DNA of 64,000 nt from Flavobacteriaceae bacterium (GTDB taxonomy: Bacteria; Bacteroidota; Bacteroidia; Flavobacteriales; Flavobacteriaceae). This document shows, piece after piece, positions 54,722 to 63,502 of this stretch. The DNA lies in contig CANGWK010000007.1 in NCBI GenBank assembly GCA_947457615.1, positions 1 to 64,000 on the forward strand, written 5' to 3'. The position numbers were made by a program, and so were the translations under genes. The number at the start of each line of letters is the position of its first letter. The first letter of the stretch is position 1. Under the pieces are notes generated by a model. It was not told the DNA's origin. It made no database searches and was given only the letters and a program-made list of their open reading frames with translations.

Positions 54722-55873
54722 ATGAATGTTTCAGTAATAGGTTCCGGAACAATGGGAAGTGGTATTGCACAAGTTGCTGCAACTTCTGGTTGTGAAGTAA
54801 AATTATTCGATTTAAATCAGGAGGCTTTATCCAAAAGCAAAAATGATTTGGAAGTTTCTTTAGCTAAATTAGTTGAAAAAGGAAAGATAGATTCAGCTGA
54901 TAAAATCCGAATTCAAAATAGTATTTCTTATGTAAGTTCCATGAAGGAATTAGCAGATTCCGATTTAGTAATTGAAGCAATTGTTGAAAATCTCGAAGTC
55001 AAGCGAAAAGTTTTCTCCGAATTGGAAGAACTAGTTTCTAGGAATACTATTTTAGCATCCAACACGTCTTCACTTTCTGTAGCTTCCATTGCTGCTTCCT
55101 GTAAAATTCCGGATCGCGTCATTGGAATTCACTTTTTTAATCCAGCTCCATTAATGCAGTTGGTAGAAGTAATTCCTGCAGTCCAAACCAGTAACGAAGT
55201 AGTAGAAAAAGTAGTAAAGATTATTTCCGATTGGAAAAAAGTTGTGGCTGTTGCTAAAGATACTCCGGGATTTATTGTAAACCGCGTTGCCCGTTCCTTT
55301 TATAGCGAAAGTATACGAATTTATGAAGAGGGCATGGCTGATTTTGCTACAATTGATTGGGCTTTAAAAACAATTGGAGGTTTCCGAATGGGACCTTTTG
55401 AATTAATGGATTTCATAGGACATGATGTAAATTATACGGTAACCGAAACCGTTTTTACCGCATTTTATTTTGATCCAAAGTTCAAACCTTCTTTTACTCA
55501 AAAGCGATTGGTAGAAGCAGGATTTTTAGGCAGAAAATCGGGTAAAGGTTTTTATGATTATTCGAAAGAATTGCAAAAACCTATTGAAGATAATGTACTT
55601 GCAAAAGCTATTTTTGAACGAGTTATTGTAATGCTGATTAATGAAGCTGCGGACACCTTGTTTTTGAATATTGCTTCCGCAAACGACATCGATAATGCAA
55701 TGACTAAAGGAGTAAATTACCCAAAAGGATTATTAGCTTGGGCCGATGAACTCGGAATAAATTGGTGTGTAGAAAAACTAGACGCTCTTTATAACGAATA
55801 CCACGAAGACCGATACCGTTGCAGTCCGATATTACGGAGAATGGCAATAGAAAACGAGAGGTTTTTTAATTAA
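54722..55873 (+). CDS. paaH: 3-hydroxyacyl-CoA dehydrogenase PaaH
   Basis: This 383-residue enzyme has the NAD-binding GSGTMGSGIAQVAATSG at residues 7-23, the catalytic His/Glu region IGIHFFNPAPLMQLVEVI, and DTPGFIVNRVARSF. The C-terminal all-helical domain is of HCDH type, here with a tandem half. It oxidises 3-hydroxyadipyl-CoA to 3-oxoadipyl-CoA. It begins 1 nt after paaG, so it is coupled to it. Confidence 0.94.
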   Translation: MNVSVIGSGTMGSGIAQVAATSGCEVKLFDLNQEALSKSKNDLEVSLAKLVEKGKIDSADKIRIQNSISYVSSMKELADSDLVIEAIVENLEVKRKVFSELEELVSRNTILASNTSSLSVASIAASCKIPDRVIGIHFFNPAPLMQLVEVIPAVQTSNEVVEKVVKIISDWKKVVAVAKDTPGFIVNRVARSFYSESIRIYEEGMADFATIDWALKTIGGFRMGPFELMDFIGHDVNYTVTETVFTAFYFDPKFKPSFTQKRLVEAGFLGRKSGKGFYDYSKELQKPIEDNVLAKAIFERVIVMLINEAADTLFLNIASANDIDNAMTKGVNYPKGLLAWADELGINWCVEKLDALYNEYHEDRYRCSPILRRMAIENERFFN

Positions 55874-55958
55874 CGATTGAATATTAACGATGTTTTATTT
55901 TAGAAATTTACAAAATTCAGCAATCAAAAATCGTTGATCAACAATCAGATAAATCAAT

Positions 55959-56363
55959 ATGGAAGGAACAAAAATACCTTATAAAATGTTAAGTCAAGAC
56001 CATTATAGTCAATGGTTGGGAATAGAAATTTTAGAATGCGAAATCGGACGTTGCAGAGTTGCTTTGACCGTTCGTAAGGAAATGCTGAACAGTATGAATA
56101 AAGCACATGGAGGCATAACTTATTCACTGGCAGATACTGCTTTCGGATTTGCTGCTAACACCCATGGAAAATTTGCTGTTTCAATTGAAACTTCCATAAA
56201 TCATATTGAAGCAGTTAATGAAGGCGATTATTTAGTTGCCGAATCAGTAATTGAAAAGGTAAACAATAAACTAGGTTTCAATATCATTGAAGTAAAAAGG
56301 GGTGATGAAATGGTAGCGCTTTTTAAAGGAGTGGTCTATCGCACTCAAAAGGAATGGGAATAA
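55959..56363 (+). CDS. paaI: Hotdog-fold acyl-CoA thioesterase PaaI
   Basis: This 134-residue protein has LNSMNKAHGGITYSLADTAFGFAAN, with the HGG(I/M)xxxLAD motif of PaaI. It hydrolyses dead-end hydroxyphenylacetyl-CoA to relieve CoA trapping. The start follows an 85-nt spacer with a short inverted repeat (ATCGTTGATCAACAA). The stop overlaps the left 18-bp inverted repeat of the next unit. Confidence 0.93.
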   Translation: MEGTKIPYKMLSQDHYSQWLGIEILECEIGRCRVALTVRKEMLNSMNKAHGGITYSLADTAFGFAANTHGKFAVSIETSINHIEAVNEGDYLVAESVIEKVNNKLGFNIIEVKRGDEMVALFKGVVYRTQKEWE

Positions 56364-56380
56364 ATAATTATGAATTATTA
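56363..56380. repeat. 18-bp perfect inverted repeat, left arm
   Basis: AATAATTATGAATTATTA is the exact reverse complement of 56765-56782. Between the arms lies only the four-helix-bundle gene. The similarity extends inward as GTTATGA (56388-56394) and TCATAAC (56758-56764), with a 7-nt insertion on the left. Confidence 0.85.
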
Positions 56381-56390
56381 ATCAGGAGTT

Positions 56391-56756
56391 ATGAGTGAAA
56401 GTATTATAAAAGTTAAGAGTTTTGAATTAGCTATTTCAGGAGTTAATTTTTATAAATATTTAGTAACCGAAAAGAAGGAATTTGTTATGAGTAAACAATT
56501 TTTAAGATCTATAACTTCAGTTGGAGCTAATGTTAGAGAAGCTGTAAATGCTCAAAGCAAACTAGATTTTATTCACAAATTGGCTATTGCTCAAAAAGAA
56601 TGTGATGAATCATTATATTGGCTTGAATTATTAAATGCAACAAAATATGTTGATGAGAAAGATTTTAATCCAATCTATATACGAGCAACAGAAGTATTAA
56701 AAATAATTAAAAGTATAATTATTACAACAAAGAAAAATATACAAGTTAAGAATTAA
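56391..56756 (+). CDS. Four-helix-bundle protein (S23/rRNA intervening-sequence type)
   Basis: This 121-residue all-helical protein has KSFELAISGVNFYKYL, QFLRSITSVGANVREA and FIHKLAIAQKECDESLYWLELL. These match the small four-helix-bundle proteins first seen as products of 23S rRNA intervening sequences and related to Avd. It forms pentamers in known cases. It splits the paa operon between paaI and the thiolase gene and is framed by an 18-bp inverted repeat. A role in phenylacetate breakdown is unlikely. Confidence 0.93.
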   Translation: MSESIIKVKSFELAISGVNFYKYLVTEKKEFVMSKQFLRSITSVGANVREAVNAQSKLDFIHKLAIAQKECDESLYWLELLNATKYVDEKDFNPIYIRATEVLKIIKSIIITTKKNIQVKN

Positions 56757-56764
56757 TTCATAAC

Positions 56765-56782
56765 TAATAATTCATAATTATT
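56765..56782. repeat. 18-bp perfect inverted repeat, right arm
   Basis: TAATAATTCATAATTATT is the exact reverse complement of 56363-56380. The outer span of the two arms is 420 bp. It ends 3 nt before the thiolase ATG. Confidence 0.85.
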
Positions 56783-56785
56783 GAA

Positions 56786-57988
56786 ATGGAAGCATATATT
56801 ATAGACGGAGTTCGAACTCCAATTGGAAGTTATCAAGGATCGTTAGCACCAGTTCGAGCTGATGATTTAGGGTCTTTGGTAATTAAAACCGTAGTAGAAA
56901 ATAATCCTGGCATTCCAAAAGATGCTTATGATGATGTGATTCTTGGGTGCGCCAATCAAGCGGGTGACGATAACAGAAATGTGGCTCGTATGTCTTTGCT
57001 TTTAGCAGGTCTGCCTTACAGCGTTCCTGGCGAAACTGTGAACCGGTTATGTAGCTCCGGTTTGTCTGCAATTATTCATGCAAATCGAGCTATAAAAGCT
57101 GGCGACGGACATGTTTTTATTGCTGGTGGGGTAGAGAATATGACTCGTGGTCCATTAGTTGTTTCCAAACCCTCTTCTGCCTATGGAACCGATTCTAAAA
57201 TGTACGACTCTAGTTTTGGATGGCGTTTTGTGAATCCTAAAATGCAAACAATGTATGGCACAGATGCCATGGGAGAAACCGCCGAAAATTTAGTTGAAAA
57301 ATATAAAATTACAAGAGAAGATCAGGATTCTTTTGCTTTTCATAGCCAACAAAAAGCAGTTGCAGCTCAGGATTCAGGAAGACTAGCTAAAGAAATTGTT
57401 TCTGTCGAAATTCCGCAAAGAAAAGGCGATGCACTAATTTTTTCTAAAGACGAATTTCTTAAACCAACTACTTCTATGTTAGGTTTATCCAAATTGCGTG
57501 CTGCTTTCAAAATAGACGGAAGCGTAACTGCTGGAAATTCTTCTGGATTGAATGATGGAGCGGCAGCAACTATAATTGCATCTGCAGAGGCGGTACAAAA
57601 ATACAACTTGAAACCTTTGGCACGAATAGTAAGTTCGGCTGTAGTGGGAGTAGAACCGAGAATAATGGGAATAGGACCTGTAGAAGCAACCAAAAAAGCA
57701 TTAGCGAAAGCGGGTTTAACTTTAGATCAAATTGACATTATCGAATTAAATGAAGCTTTTGCTGCACAAAGCATTGCTTGCATTCGTGAGTTAGGATTAC
57801 AAGACAACGATTCACGAATAAATCCAAATGGAGGCGCTATTGCAATCGGGCATCCACTTGGAGTAACAGGCGCAAGAATTTTATATTCAGCCGCTTTAGA
57901 ATTGCAATTAACACAAAAAAGATATGCCTTGATTACTATGTGTATTGGTGTTGGGCAAGGTTATGCAGTAATTATTGAAAGAGAATAG
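56786..57988 (+). CDS. paaJ: 3-oxoadipyl-CoA/3-oxo-5,6-dehydrosuberyl-CoA thiolase
   Basis: This 400-residue thiolase has [19 protein letters not shown] (nucleophile Cys about 91), [23 protein letters not shown] and the C-terminal [13 protein letters not shown]. The length and residue pattern fit PaaJ/PcaF thiolases, which split 3-oxoadipyl-CoA to succinyl-CoA and acetyl-CoA, the last step of the pathway. It is called PaaJ from its position in the paa operon. Confidence 0.9.
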   Translation: MEAYIIDGVRTPIGSYQGSLAPVRADDLGSLVIKTVVENNPGIPKDAYDDVILGCANQAGDDNRNVARMSLLLAGLPYSVPGETVNRLCSSGLSAIIHANRAIKAGDGHVFIAGGVENMTRGPLVVSKPSSAYGTDSKMYDSSFGWRFVNPKMQTMYGTDAMGETAENLVEKYKITREDQDSFAFHSQQKAVAAQDSGRLAKEIVSVEIPQRKGDALIFSKDEFLKPTTSMLGLSKLRAAFKIDGSVTAGNSSGLNDGAAATIIASAEAVQKYNLKPLARIVSSAVVGVEPRIMGIGPVEATKKALAKAGLTLDQIDIIELNEAFAAQSIACIRELGLQDNDSRINPNGGAIAIGHPLGVTGARILYSAALELQLTQKRYALITMCIGVGQGYAVIIERE

Positions 57989-58041
57989 ATTAATGAATTT
58001 TGAATTTCATAAATCGTTAATCATTAATCAAATTAATCGTT

Positions 58042-60537
58042 ATGAATAAAACACAACATTACGTACTTGGAAAATGGACTTCTGCAACAGGCGAAGGAAA
58101 AGCGTCTTACGATGCTGTGACTGGCGAATTCATTGCAGAAACTTCGGTGGAAGGATTGGATATTCCTGCTATTTTGCACTACGGAAGAACAATTGGTGGT
58201 GAAAAATTGCGTAAAATGACTTTCCAAGAACGTGGAAATATGCTTAAAAGTTTGGCGATGTATTTAACCAAACGCAAAGAAACGTTCTACGAAATTAGCT
58301 ATAAAACTGGAGCTACTCGTGTAGATTCATGGATTGATATTGAGGGTGGATTCGGAAATTTATATGCCAACGCCTCATTAAGGAAGCTATTTCCTAACCA
58401 ACCGTATCACGTTGAAGGTGACCCAATTGATTTGTCTAAAGGAGGTCGGTTCATGGCGCATCATATTTTGGTTCCCAAAAAAGGAGTAGCGATTCACATC
58501 AACGCCTTTAATTTTCCTATTTGGGGAATGTTGGAGAAATGTGCAGTGAACTGGATGGCCGGAATGCCAGCCGTAGTATTACCAGCACCCGTTACAGCTT
58601 ATTTAACAGAAGCTGTGGTTAAAGAAATTATAGCATCTAATATTTTGCCAAATGGGGCTTTGCAATTAATCTCAGGCACTGCCAAAAATATATTGGACAC
58701 CGTTGAAAGTCAAGATGTAATTACGTTTACAGGTTCGGCAACAACCGGAAGAATATTGAAAGCCCATCCAAGAATCATCCAAGAGTCGGTGCCGTTTACT
58801 ATGGAAGCCGATTCTTTAAATGCTTCCATTTTAGGCGAAGATGCGGTACCTGGAACACCCGAATTTGATTTATTTATCAATCAGGCAAGAAGTGAAATCA
58901 CCGTAAAAGCAGGTCAGAAATGTACTGCTATTCGTAGAATTATCGTTCCAGAAAAGCTTATGGATGCCGTGCAAAATGCCCTTTCTAAATCTTTAGATAA
59001 AGTCACACTTGGCGATCCACGATTGAAAGAGGTACGAATGGGAGCATTGGTGAGTAAAAATCAAGTAGAGGTTTTAAAAAATAGAGTTGCTGAATTGGCT
59101 AAAACATCCAAAATTGTTTACGGTGATTTAGAAAAAGTGAATCTAATAGGTGCCGATTCTAAAGGTGCTTTTGTGAGTCCGATTTTACTTCGTGAGGATA
59201 ATCCGTTTACTAATTTAGCGGTGCATGAAACGGAGGCCTTCGGACCAGTTTCTACAATAATGCCTTATAAAAATTTAGAGCAAGCTATTGAGATAGCCCA
59301 AATGGGTAAAGGTTCTTTGGTTTCTTCAATTGTAACAAATTCCGATACTATTGCTAAAGAATATGTGGTAAATGCCGCTTCCCATCACGGAAGAATTTTA
59401 GTTTTAAATCGTGAAAATGCGAAACAAAGCACTGGACACGGTTCGCCATTGCCATTATTAGTTCACGGCGGTCCTGGTAGAGCTGGTGGTGGAGAAGAGA
59501 TGGGTGGAGTTCGCGGAATTACCCATTACATGCAACGCTGCGCTATTCAAGGATCACCAACAACCTTAACCGAAATCACTGGAATTTATCAAGCAAATTC
59601 AGCTTACAAAGAAATTACGCAGCATCCGTTTCAATACCATTGGGAAGATATCCAACCCGGAATGTCATTACGCACCCACAATCGAACGGTTACCGATACC
59701 GATATTATCAATTTTGCCAATTTAACTTGGGATCACTTTTATGCCCATACTGATATTACTTCTTTGGACGGCAGTATTTTCAAGAAAAGAACAGCCCACG
59801 GCTACTTCATTTTGGCAGCCGCAGCTGGGTTATTTGTTTATCCAAATAAAGGTCCAGTGGCAGCAAATTATGGATTAGAAGAATGTCGTTTCTTACGCCC
59901 AATTTACCACAATGACACTGTTTATGTGCGTTTAACATGCAAACAAAAAGTAGATAGAGATGTTGCTTCTGCCGAACATCCGAGCGGTATTGTTAAATGG
60001 TTTGTTGAGGTTTTTGACACCAACGATGAGTTGGTTGCAGTAGCTACTATTTTGACTATGGTGCAGAAAAAACAAGAAGTTTTTGTGGAAATGACCGATG
60101 AAAAAATAGCGGAATGCCTAAATAAATTAACCGAAAATTCTAAGCCTCATTGGGGAATTTTAACCCCGCAACATTTGTTAGAACATTTGGAGCACGGATA
60201 CAAAATAATGGCTGGTGAAATTCAAGATTTTGAAATTGCAACTCCCGAAAAGATTTTGGATAAAGTGCACAATTCGTTATATAATTACGATAAATTTCCA
60301 ATGGGGACTAATTTCCCAACAATGAAAAAAGGCGAATTAGAGGAATTAGTTCATGCTGATTTAGAGATAGCAAAAACTAAATTTCACGAAGCAAGAGAAC
60401 AATATAAAACCTTTTTCAAAGAAAATCCAGAAGCCATAATGAAGAACATGGTTTTTGGAGAATTAAATAGATACGAATCCTATTTGTTGGAACGAAAACA
60501 TTTGAACCATCATTTTGAACAGTTCAATATTTTGTAA
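58042..60537 (+). CDS. paaZ: PaaZ aldehyde dehydrogenase/oxepin-CoA hydrolase with extra C-terminal DinB/DUF1569-like domain
   Basis: This 831-residue protein is about 150 residues longer than E. coli PaaZ (681). Residues about 1-520 are the aldehyde dehydrogenase domain, with the catalytic Cys294 in GQKCTAIRR and INAFNFPIWG upstream. Residues 530-680 are the MaoC-type hotdog hydrolase, with NLTWDHFYAHTD carrying the Asp/His pair. Residues 684-831 (HWGILTPQHLLEHLEHG, LVHADLEIAK, then YLLERKHLNHHFEQF) look like a DUF1569/DinB-like four-helix bundle rich in conserved His. PaaZ opens the oxepin-CoA ring and oxidises the resulting aldehyde. The role of the added domain is unknown. Confidence 0.9.
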   Translation: MNKTQHYVLGKWTSATGEGKASYDAVTGEFIAETSVEGLDIPAILHYGRTIGGEKLRKMTFQERGNMLKSLAMYLTKRKETFYEISYKTGATRVDSWIDIEGGFGNLYANASLRKLFPNQPYHVEGDPIDLSKGGRFMAHHILVPKKGVAIHINAFNFPIWGMLEKCAVNWMAGMPAVVLPAPVTAYLTEAVVKEIIASNILPNGALQLISGTAKNILDTVESQDVITFTGSATTGRILKAHPRIIQESVPFTMEADSLNASILGEDAVPGTPEFDLFINQARSEITVKAGQKCTAIRRIIVPEKLMDAVQNALSKSLDKVTLGDPRLKEVRMGALVSKNQVEVLKNRVAELAKTSKIVYGDLEKVNLIGADSKGAFVSPILLREDNPFTNLAVHETEAFGPVSTIMPYKNLEQAIEIAQMGKGSLVSSIVTNSDTIAKEYVVNAASHHGRILVLNRENAKQSTGHGSPLPLLVHGGPGRAGGGEEMGGVRGITHYMQRCAIQGSPTTLTEITGIYQANSAYKEITQHPFQYHWEDIQPGMSLRTHNRTVTDTDIINFANLTWDHFYAHTDITSLDGSIFKKRTAHGYFILAAAAGLFVYPNKGPVAANYGLEECRFLRPIYHNDTVYVRLTCKQKVDRDVASAEHPSGIVKWFVEVFDTNDELVAVATILTMVQKKQEVFVEMTDEKIAECLNKLTENSKPHWGILTPQHLLEHLEHGYKIMAGEIQDFEIATPEKILDKVHNSLYNYDKFPMGTNFPTMKKGELEELVHADLEIAKTKFHEAREQYKTFFKENPEAIMKNMVFGELNRYESYLLERKHLNHHFEQFNIL

Positions 60538-60549
60538 AATTAGGATTAG

Positions 60550-60625
60550 AAGCTAATCCTGCTATTCGCTTAATCTTTTACTTTTTAAAGAAAAAAGAAA
60601 AAGGATGCCGCTACTATCAGGGCTA
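60550..60625. repeat. Dispersed intergenic element, short copy D
   Basis: GCTAATCCTGCTATTCGC (60552-60569) and GCCGCTACTATCAGGGCTA (60607-60625) are inverted, partly complementary ends around an A/T-rich core (CTTTTTAAAGAAAAAAG). The family also includes 10471-10606, 28915-28983 and 41986-42121. An ATG inside it (60605) is an unlikely start of the next gene. Confidence 0.55.
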
Positions 60626-60673
60626 AAAATAAAAAATATTAAATCTTATTTTTTTAAAAACTTTAAACATAAA

Positions 60674-61423
60674 ATGGACGCATACGTAAAACATAATATA
60701 GAAAACCACATTGCCACGATTGAGTTTTTCCATCCGGAGCAAAATTCGTTGCCGGGAACTATTTTGTCGCAATTAGCGGATACGATTACCGAAGTAGGAA
60801 ACCTTTCTGATGTAAAAGTCATCATCCTAAAAAGTGGCGGAGACAGAACTTTTTGTGCTGGGGCAAGTTTTCAAGAATTAATTTCTATAAACGATGCCGC
60901 AGTAGGAAAAATATTTTTCTCAGGCTTTGCTAATGTAATTAACGTTATGCGGAAATGTCCGAAGTTCATAATCGGACGCATTCAAGGGAAAACTGTTGGT
61001 GGTGGATTAGGAATTGCCGCAGCAACCGATTATTGTATGGCTACGAAATTTGCAGCCATAAAATTATCAGAATTAAATGTCGGAATTGGACCTTTTGTAG
61101 TGTCGCCCGCTATCGAAAGAAAAATGGGACTTTCTTCAATGTCACAAATTGCAATTGATGCTAATTCTTTTTACGAAGCATCTTGGGCAAAAGAAAAAGG
61201 ATTATTTGCAAGCGTCTACGAAAGTATAGAAGAATTGGATGAAGAAGTTCAGAAATTTGCTCAACATTTATGCACTTATAATCCAGAAGCCATGCTCGAA
61301 ATGAAAAAAGTTTTTTGGCGCGGTACTGAAGATTGGGATAATTTATTAGCTGAAAGAGCTGCAATAAGTGGAAGATTAGTTTTATCTAATTTTACAAAAG
61401 AAACATTGAAGAAATTTAAATAG
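60674..61423 (+). CDS. Enoyl-CoA hydratase/isomerase-family protein
   Basis: This 249-residue crotonase-family protein starts at ATG 60674 (MDAYVKHNIENHIATIEFFHP). The upstream in-frame ATG at 60605 lies inside repeat D and adds 23 residues of low-complexity sequence. FCAGASFQEL gives the oxyanion-hole region and GKTVGGGLGIAAATDYCMAT the second. The first catalytic Glu of crotonases (GGGCE) is replaced by GGGLG, while the second position has SELNVG. It may act as the PaaF hydratase, or it may have a different reaction. Confidence 0.7.
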   Translation: MDAYVKHNIENHIATIEFFHPEQNSLPGTILSQLADTITEVGNLSDVKVIILKSGGDRTFCAGASFQELISINDAAVGKIFFSGFANVINVMRKCPKFIIGRIQGKTVGGGLGIAAATDYCMATKFAAIKLSELNVGIGPFVVSPAIERKMGLSSMSQIAIDANSFYEASWAKEKGLFASVYESIEELDEEVQKFAQHLCTYNPEAMLEMKKVFWRGTEDWDNLLAERAAISGRLVLSNFTKETLKKFK

Positions 61424-61425
61424 GG

Positions 61426-61490
61426 TATTAGGTTTGGGGTGTTAGGTAGGAGTGAAAACCTAAAACCCAAAACCTAAAACCAAAATCTAA
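61426..61490. repeat. Inverted telomere-like repeats before paaY
   Basis: TTAGGTTTGGGGTGTTAGGT is followed by AACCTAAAACCCAAAACCTAAAACC. The two halves are inverted copies of TTAGGTTTTGGG-type units, relatives of the heptamers at 27723-27799. They fill the spacer to paaY. Confidence 0.7.
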
Positions 61491-61494
61491 AATA

Positions 61495-62103
61495 ATGATT
61501 TACGAATTCAAAGGGTTCATCCCAGTCATACACGAAAGTAGTTTTATCCATCCGCAAGCCGCGGTTACGGGTAATGTAATTATTGGAAAAAACGTATATG
61601 TCGGTCCAGGCGCGGCTATTAGAGGTGATTGGGGTGAAATCATTATTGAAGATGGTTGCAATGTGCAGGAAAATTGTACCATTCACATGTTTCCTGGAAA
61701 GACTATGGTTTTAAAACCCGGAGCACATATAGGTCACGGAGCGATTATTCACGGAGCCAACATTGGAGCAAATTCCCTTATCGGAATGAATGCCGTAATT
61801 ATGGACGATGTAACTGTTGGTGATGAATGTATTGTTGGCGCCTTAAGTTTTATCAAAGCCGGAATGCAAATTCCGAACCGTAAAATGGTGGTTGGAAATC
61901 CAGCAACAATAATAAAAGACGTTTCCGATGAAATGATTGATTGGAAAACCAAAGGAACTGCCTTGTACCAACAATTGCCGAATGAATGTTACGAAACATT
62001 AAAAGTAGTTGAGCCATTGCGAGAAATCCCTGAAAATCGTCCGACGCAAGAAGCGTTTTATAAAACATTAGAAGAATTTAAATTAAATGAAAATAGAAAA
62101 TAG
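61495..62103 (+). CDS. paaY: PaaY, gamma-carbonic-anhydrase-like hexapeptide-repeat protein
   Basis: This 202-residue left-handed beta-helix protein has the hexapeptide repeat pattern in GNVIIGKNVYVGPGAAIRGD and GAHIGHGAIIHGANIGANSLIGM. The His residues HIGHGAIIHG fit the metal site of gamma carbonic anhydrases. The C-terminal WKTKGTALYQQLP and VEPLREIPENRP match PaaY. PaaY is a thioesterase that removes stray CoA adducts in the pathway. Confidence 0.94.
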   Translation: MIYEFKGFIPVIHESSFIHPQAAVTGNVIIGKNVYVGPGAAIRGDWGEIIIEDGCNVQENCTIHMFPGKTMVLKPGAHIGHGAIIHGANIGANSLIGMNAVIMDDVTVGDECIVGALSFIKAGMQIPNRKMVVGNPATIIKDVSDEMIDWKTKGTALYQQLPNECYETLKVVEPLREIPENRPTQEAFYKTLEEFKLNENRK

Positions 62104-62145
62104 ACAAAAGAATATAGACCATTAAAAAATCTATTTTCTATTCTC
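62089..62145. repeat. 16-bp inverted repeat between paaY and the E2 gene
   Basis: GAAAATAGAAAATAGA (62089-62104) and TCTATTTTCTATTCTC (62130-62145) match inversely at 15 of 16 positions, with a 25-nt loop. No T run follows, so it is a weak terminator at best. It is one of several A/T-rich inverted repeats in this gene cluster. Confidence 0.55.
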
Positions 62146-62161
62146 TTTCATCTCAAAAAAA

Positions 62162-63445
62162 ATGATAATAGAATTCAAAATGCCCAAAATGGGTGAAAGT
62201 ATATCCGAAGCTACAATAATCAGTTGGTTGAAAAACGTTGGCGATTATGTGGAAGACGAAGAAACAATTTTAGAAGTTGCTACCGATAAAGTGGATAGTG
62301 AAGTTCCTGCGCCAGTTTCCGGAGTGATTACTGAAATTCGTTTTCACAAAGATACCGTTGTTGAGGTAGGAACCGTTTTGGCATTTATTGATTCTGAAGG
62401 AATACAAGAAGCAAGAGACGAGAGACAAGAAGTTTCTATAAAAGAAAGAGCCGCATCAATAGCAGTTGATTCGCCAAAACCGGCAACCGAAAATCGACAG
62501 CTAAAAGTTAATCCGGATGCATTTATTTCGCCTTTAATAATTTCAATTGCTCAAAAAGAAAACCTTTCTATAGAGGAATTACAAACTATACCAGGATCAG
62601 GGGCGGAGGGGCGTTTGCAAAAAAGCGATGTTTTCAATTATTTAAAAAACCGTAAATTTCCTATTCAAAGTAAGCCAATAAGCAACAGCCAACCAACATC
62701 TTCTTACCCAAAACCAAAAATTAACTTTGTTGACGGTAAAGACCGAATTGTAGAAATGGATCGCATGCGCAAAATGATTGCCGATCACATGGTTTATTCC
62801 AAACAAACATCGCCTCATGTAACTTCTTATATCGAAGTGGATGTTACGAATTTAGTGAATTGGAGAAATGAAAATAAAGATAAATTTCAAGAAAAATACA
62901 ACGAGAAATTGACGTTTACCCCAATTTTTGTTCAAGCTGTAGCAAAAGCAATTGTAGATTTTCCAATGATTAATGTTTCTGTGGATGGCAAAAATATTAT
63001 CGTACATAATGACATAAATATCGGAATGGCAACCTCATTACCTAACGGAAATTTAATTGTTCCGGTTGTTAGAAATGCTAACGAAAAAGATTTAGTAGCC
63101 TTAGCAAAAGATGTTAATTATTTGGCAGATGCTTCTAGAAATAATAAACTAAAACCAGAAGAAATTCAAGGTAGTACTTTTACAATTTCTAATGTAGGAA
63201 CCTTTGGAAGTTTGATGGGAACTCCAATTATTAACCAACCCGAAGTGGCTATTATAGCACTCGGAATTATAAAAAAACGTCCAGAAGTGATAACTACTGA
63301 AAAAGGAGATGAAATTGCAATTAGAAGCATGATGTATCTTTCTTTATCTTTTGACCACAGGGTAGTAGATGGGTATTTAGCAGGCTCTTTTTTAAGAAAA
63401 ATTGGAGATTATTTAGAAAGATTTGAAACTAATAGAAAAATTTAA
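62162..63445 (+). CDS. 2-oxo acid dehydrogenase E2 component (dihydrolipoyl acyltransferase)
   Basis: This 427-residue E2 protein has one lipoyl domain at residues 1-76, with the lipoyl Lys in EVATDKVDSEV (about 43), then a linker. An E3/E1-binding domain at about 120-155 (SPLIISIAQKENLSIEELQ) and a catalytic acyltransferase domain (200-425) with LSFDHRVVDG (active His and Asp) follow. The single lipoyl domain and the position before a branched-chain aminotransferase gene suggest the branched-chain 2-oxo acid complex, but other 2-oxo acids cannot be excluded. It follows paaY by 58 nt. Confidence 0.85.
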   Translation: MIIEFKMPKMGESISEATIISWLKNVGDYVEDEETILEVATDKVDSEVPAPVSGVITEIRFHKDTVVEVGTVLAFIDSEGIQEARDERQEVSIKERAASIAVDSPKPATENRQLKVNPDAFISPLIISIAQKENLSIEELQTIPGSGAEGRLQKSDVFNYLKNRKFPIQSKPISNSQPTSSYPKPKINFVDGKDRIVEMDRMRKMIADHMVYSKQTSPHVTSYIEVDVTNLVNWRNENKDKFQEKYNEKLTFTPIFVQAVAKAIVDFPMINVSVDGKNIIVHNDINIGMATSLPNGNLIVPVVRNANEKDLVALAKDVNYLADASRNNKLKPEEIQGSTFTISNVGTFGSLMGTPIINQPEVAIIALGIIKKRPEVITTEKGDEIAIRSMMYLSLSFDHRVVDGYLAGSFLRKIGDYLERFETNRKI

Positions 63446-63502
63446 CTCCTCTTTTCTGCTTCTCCTTTTGAGAAAGTTGGAACGAGGTCAACGCTATAAA
63501 TT

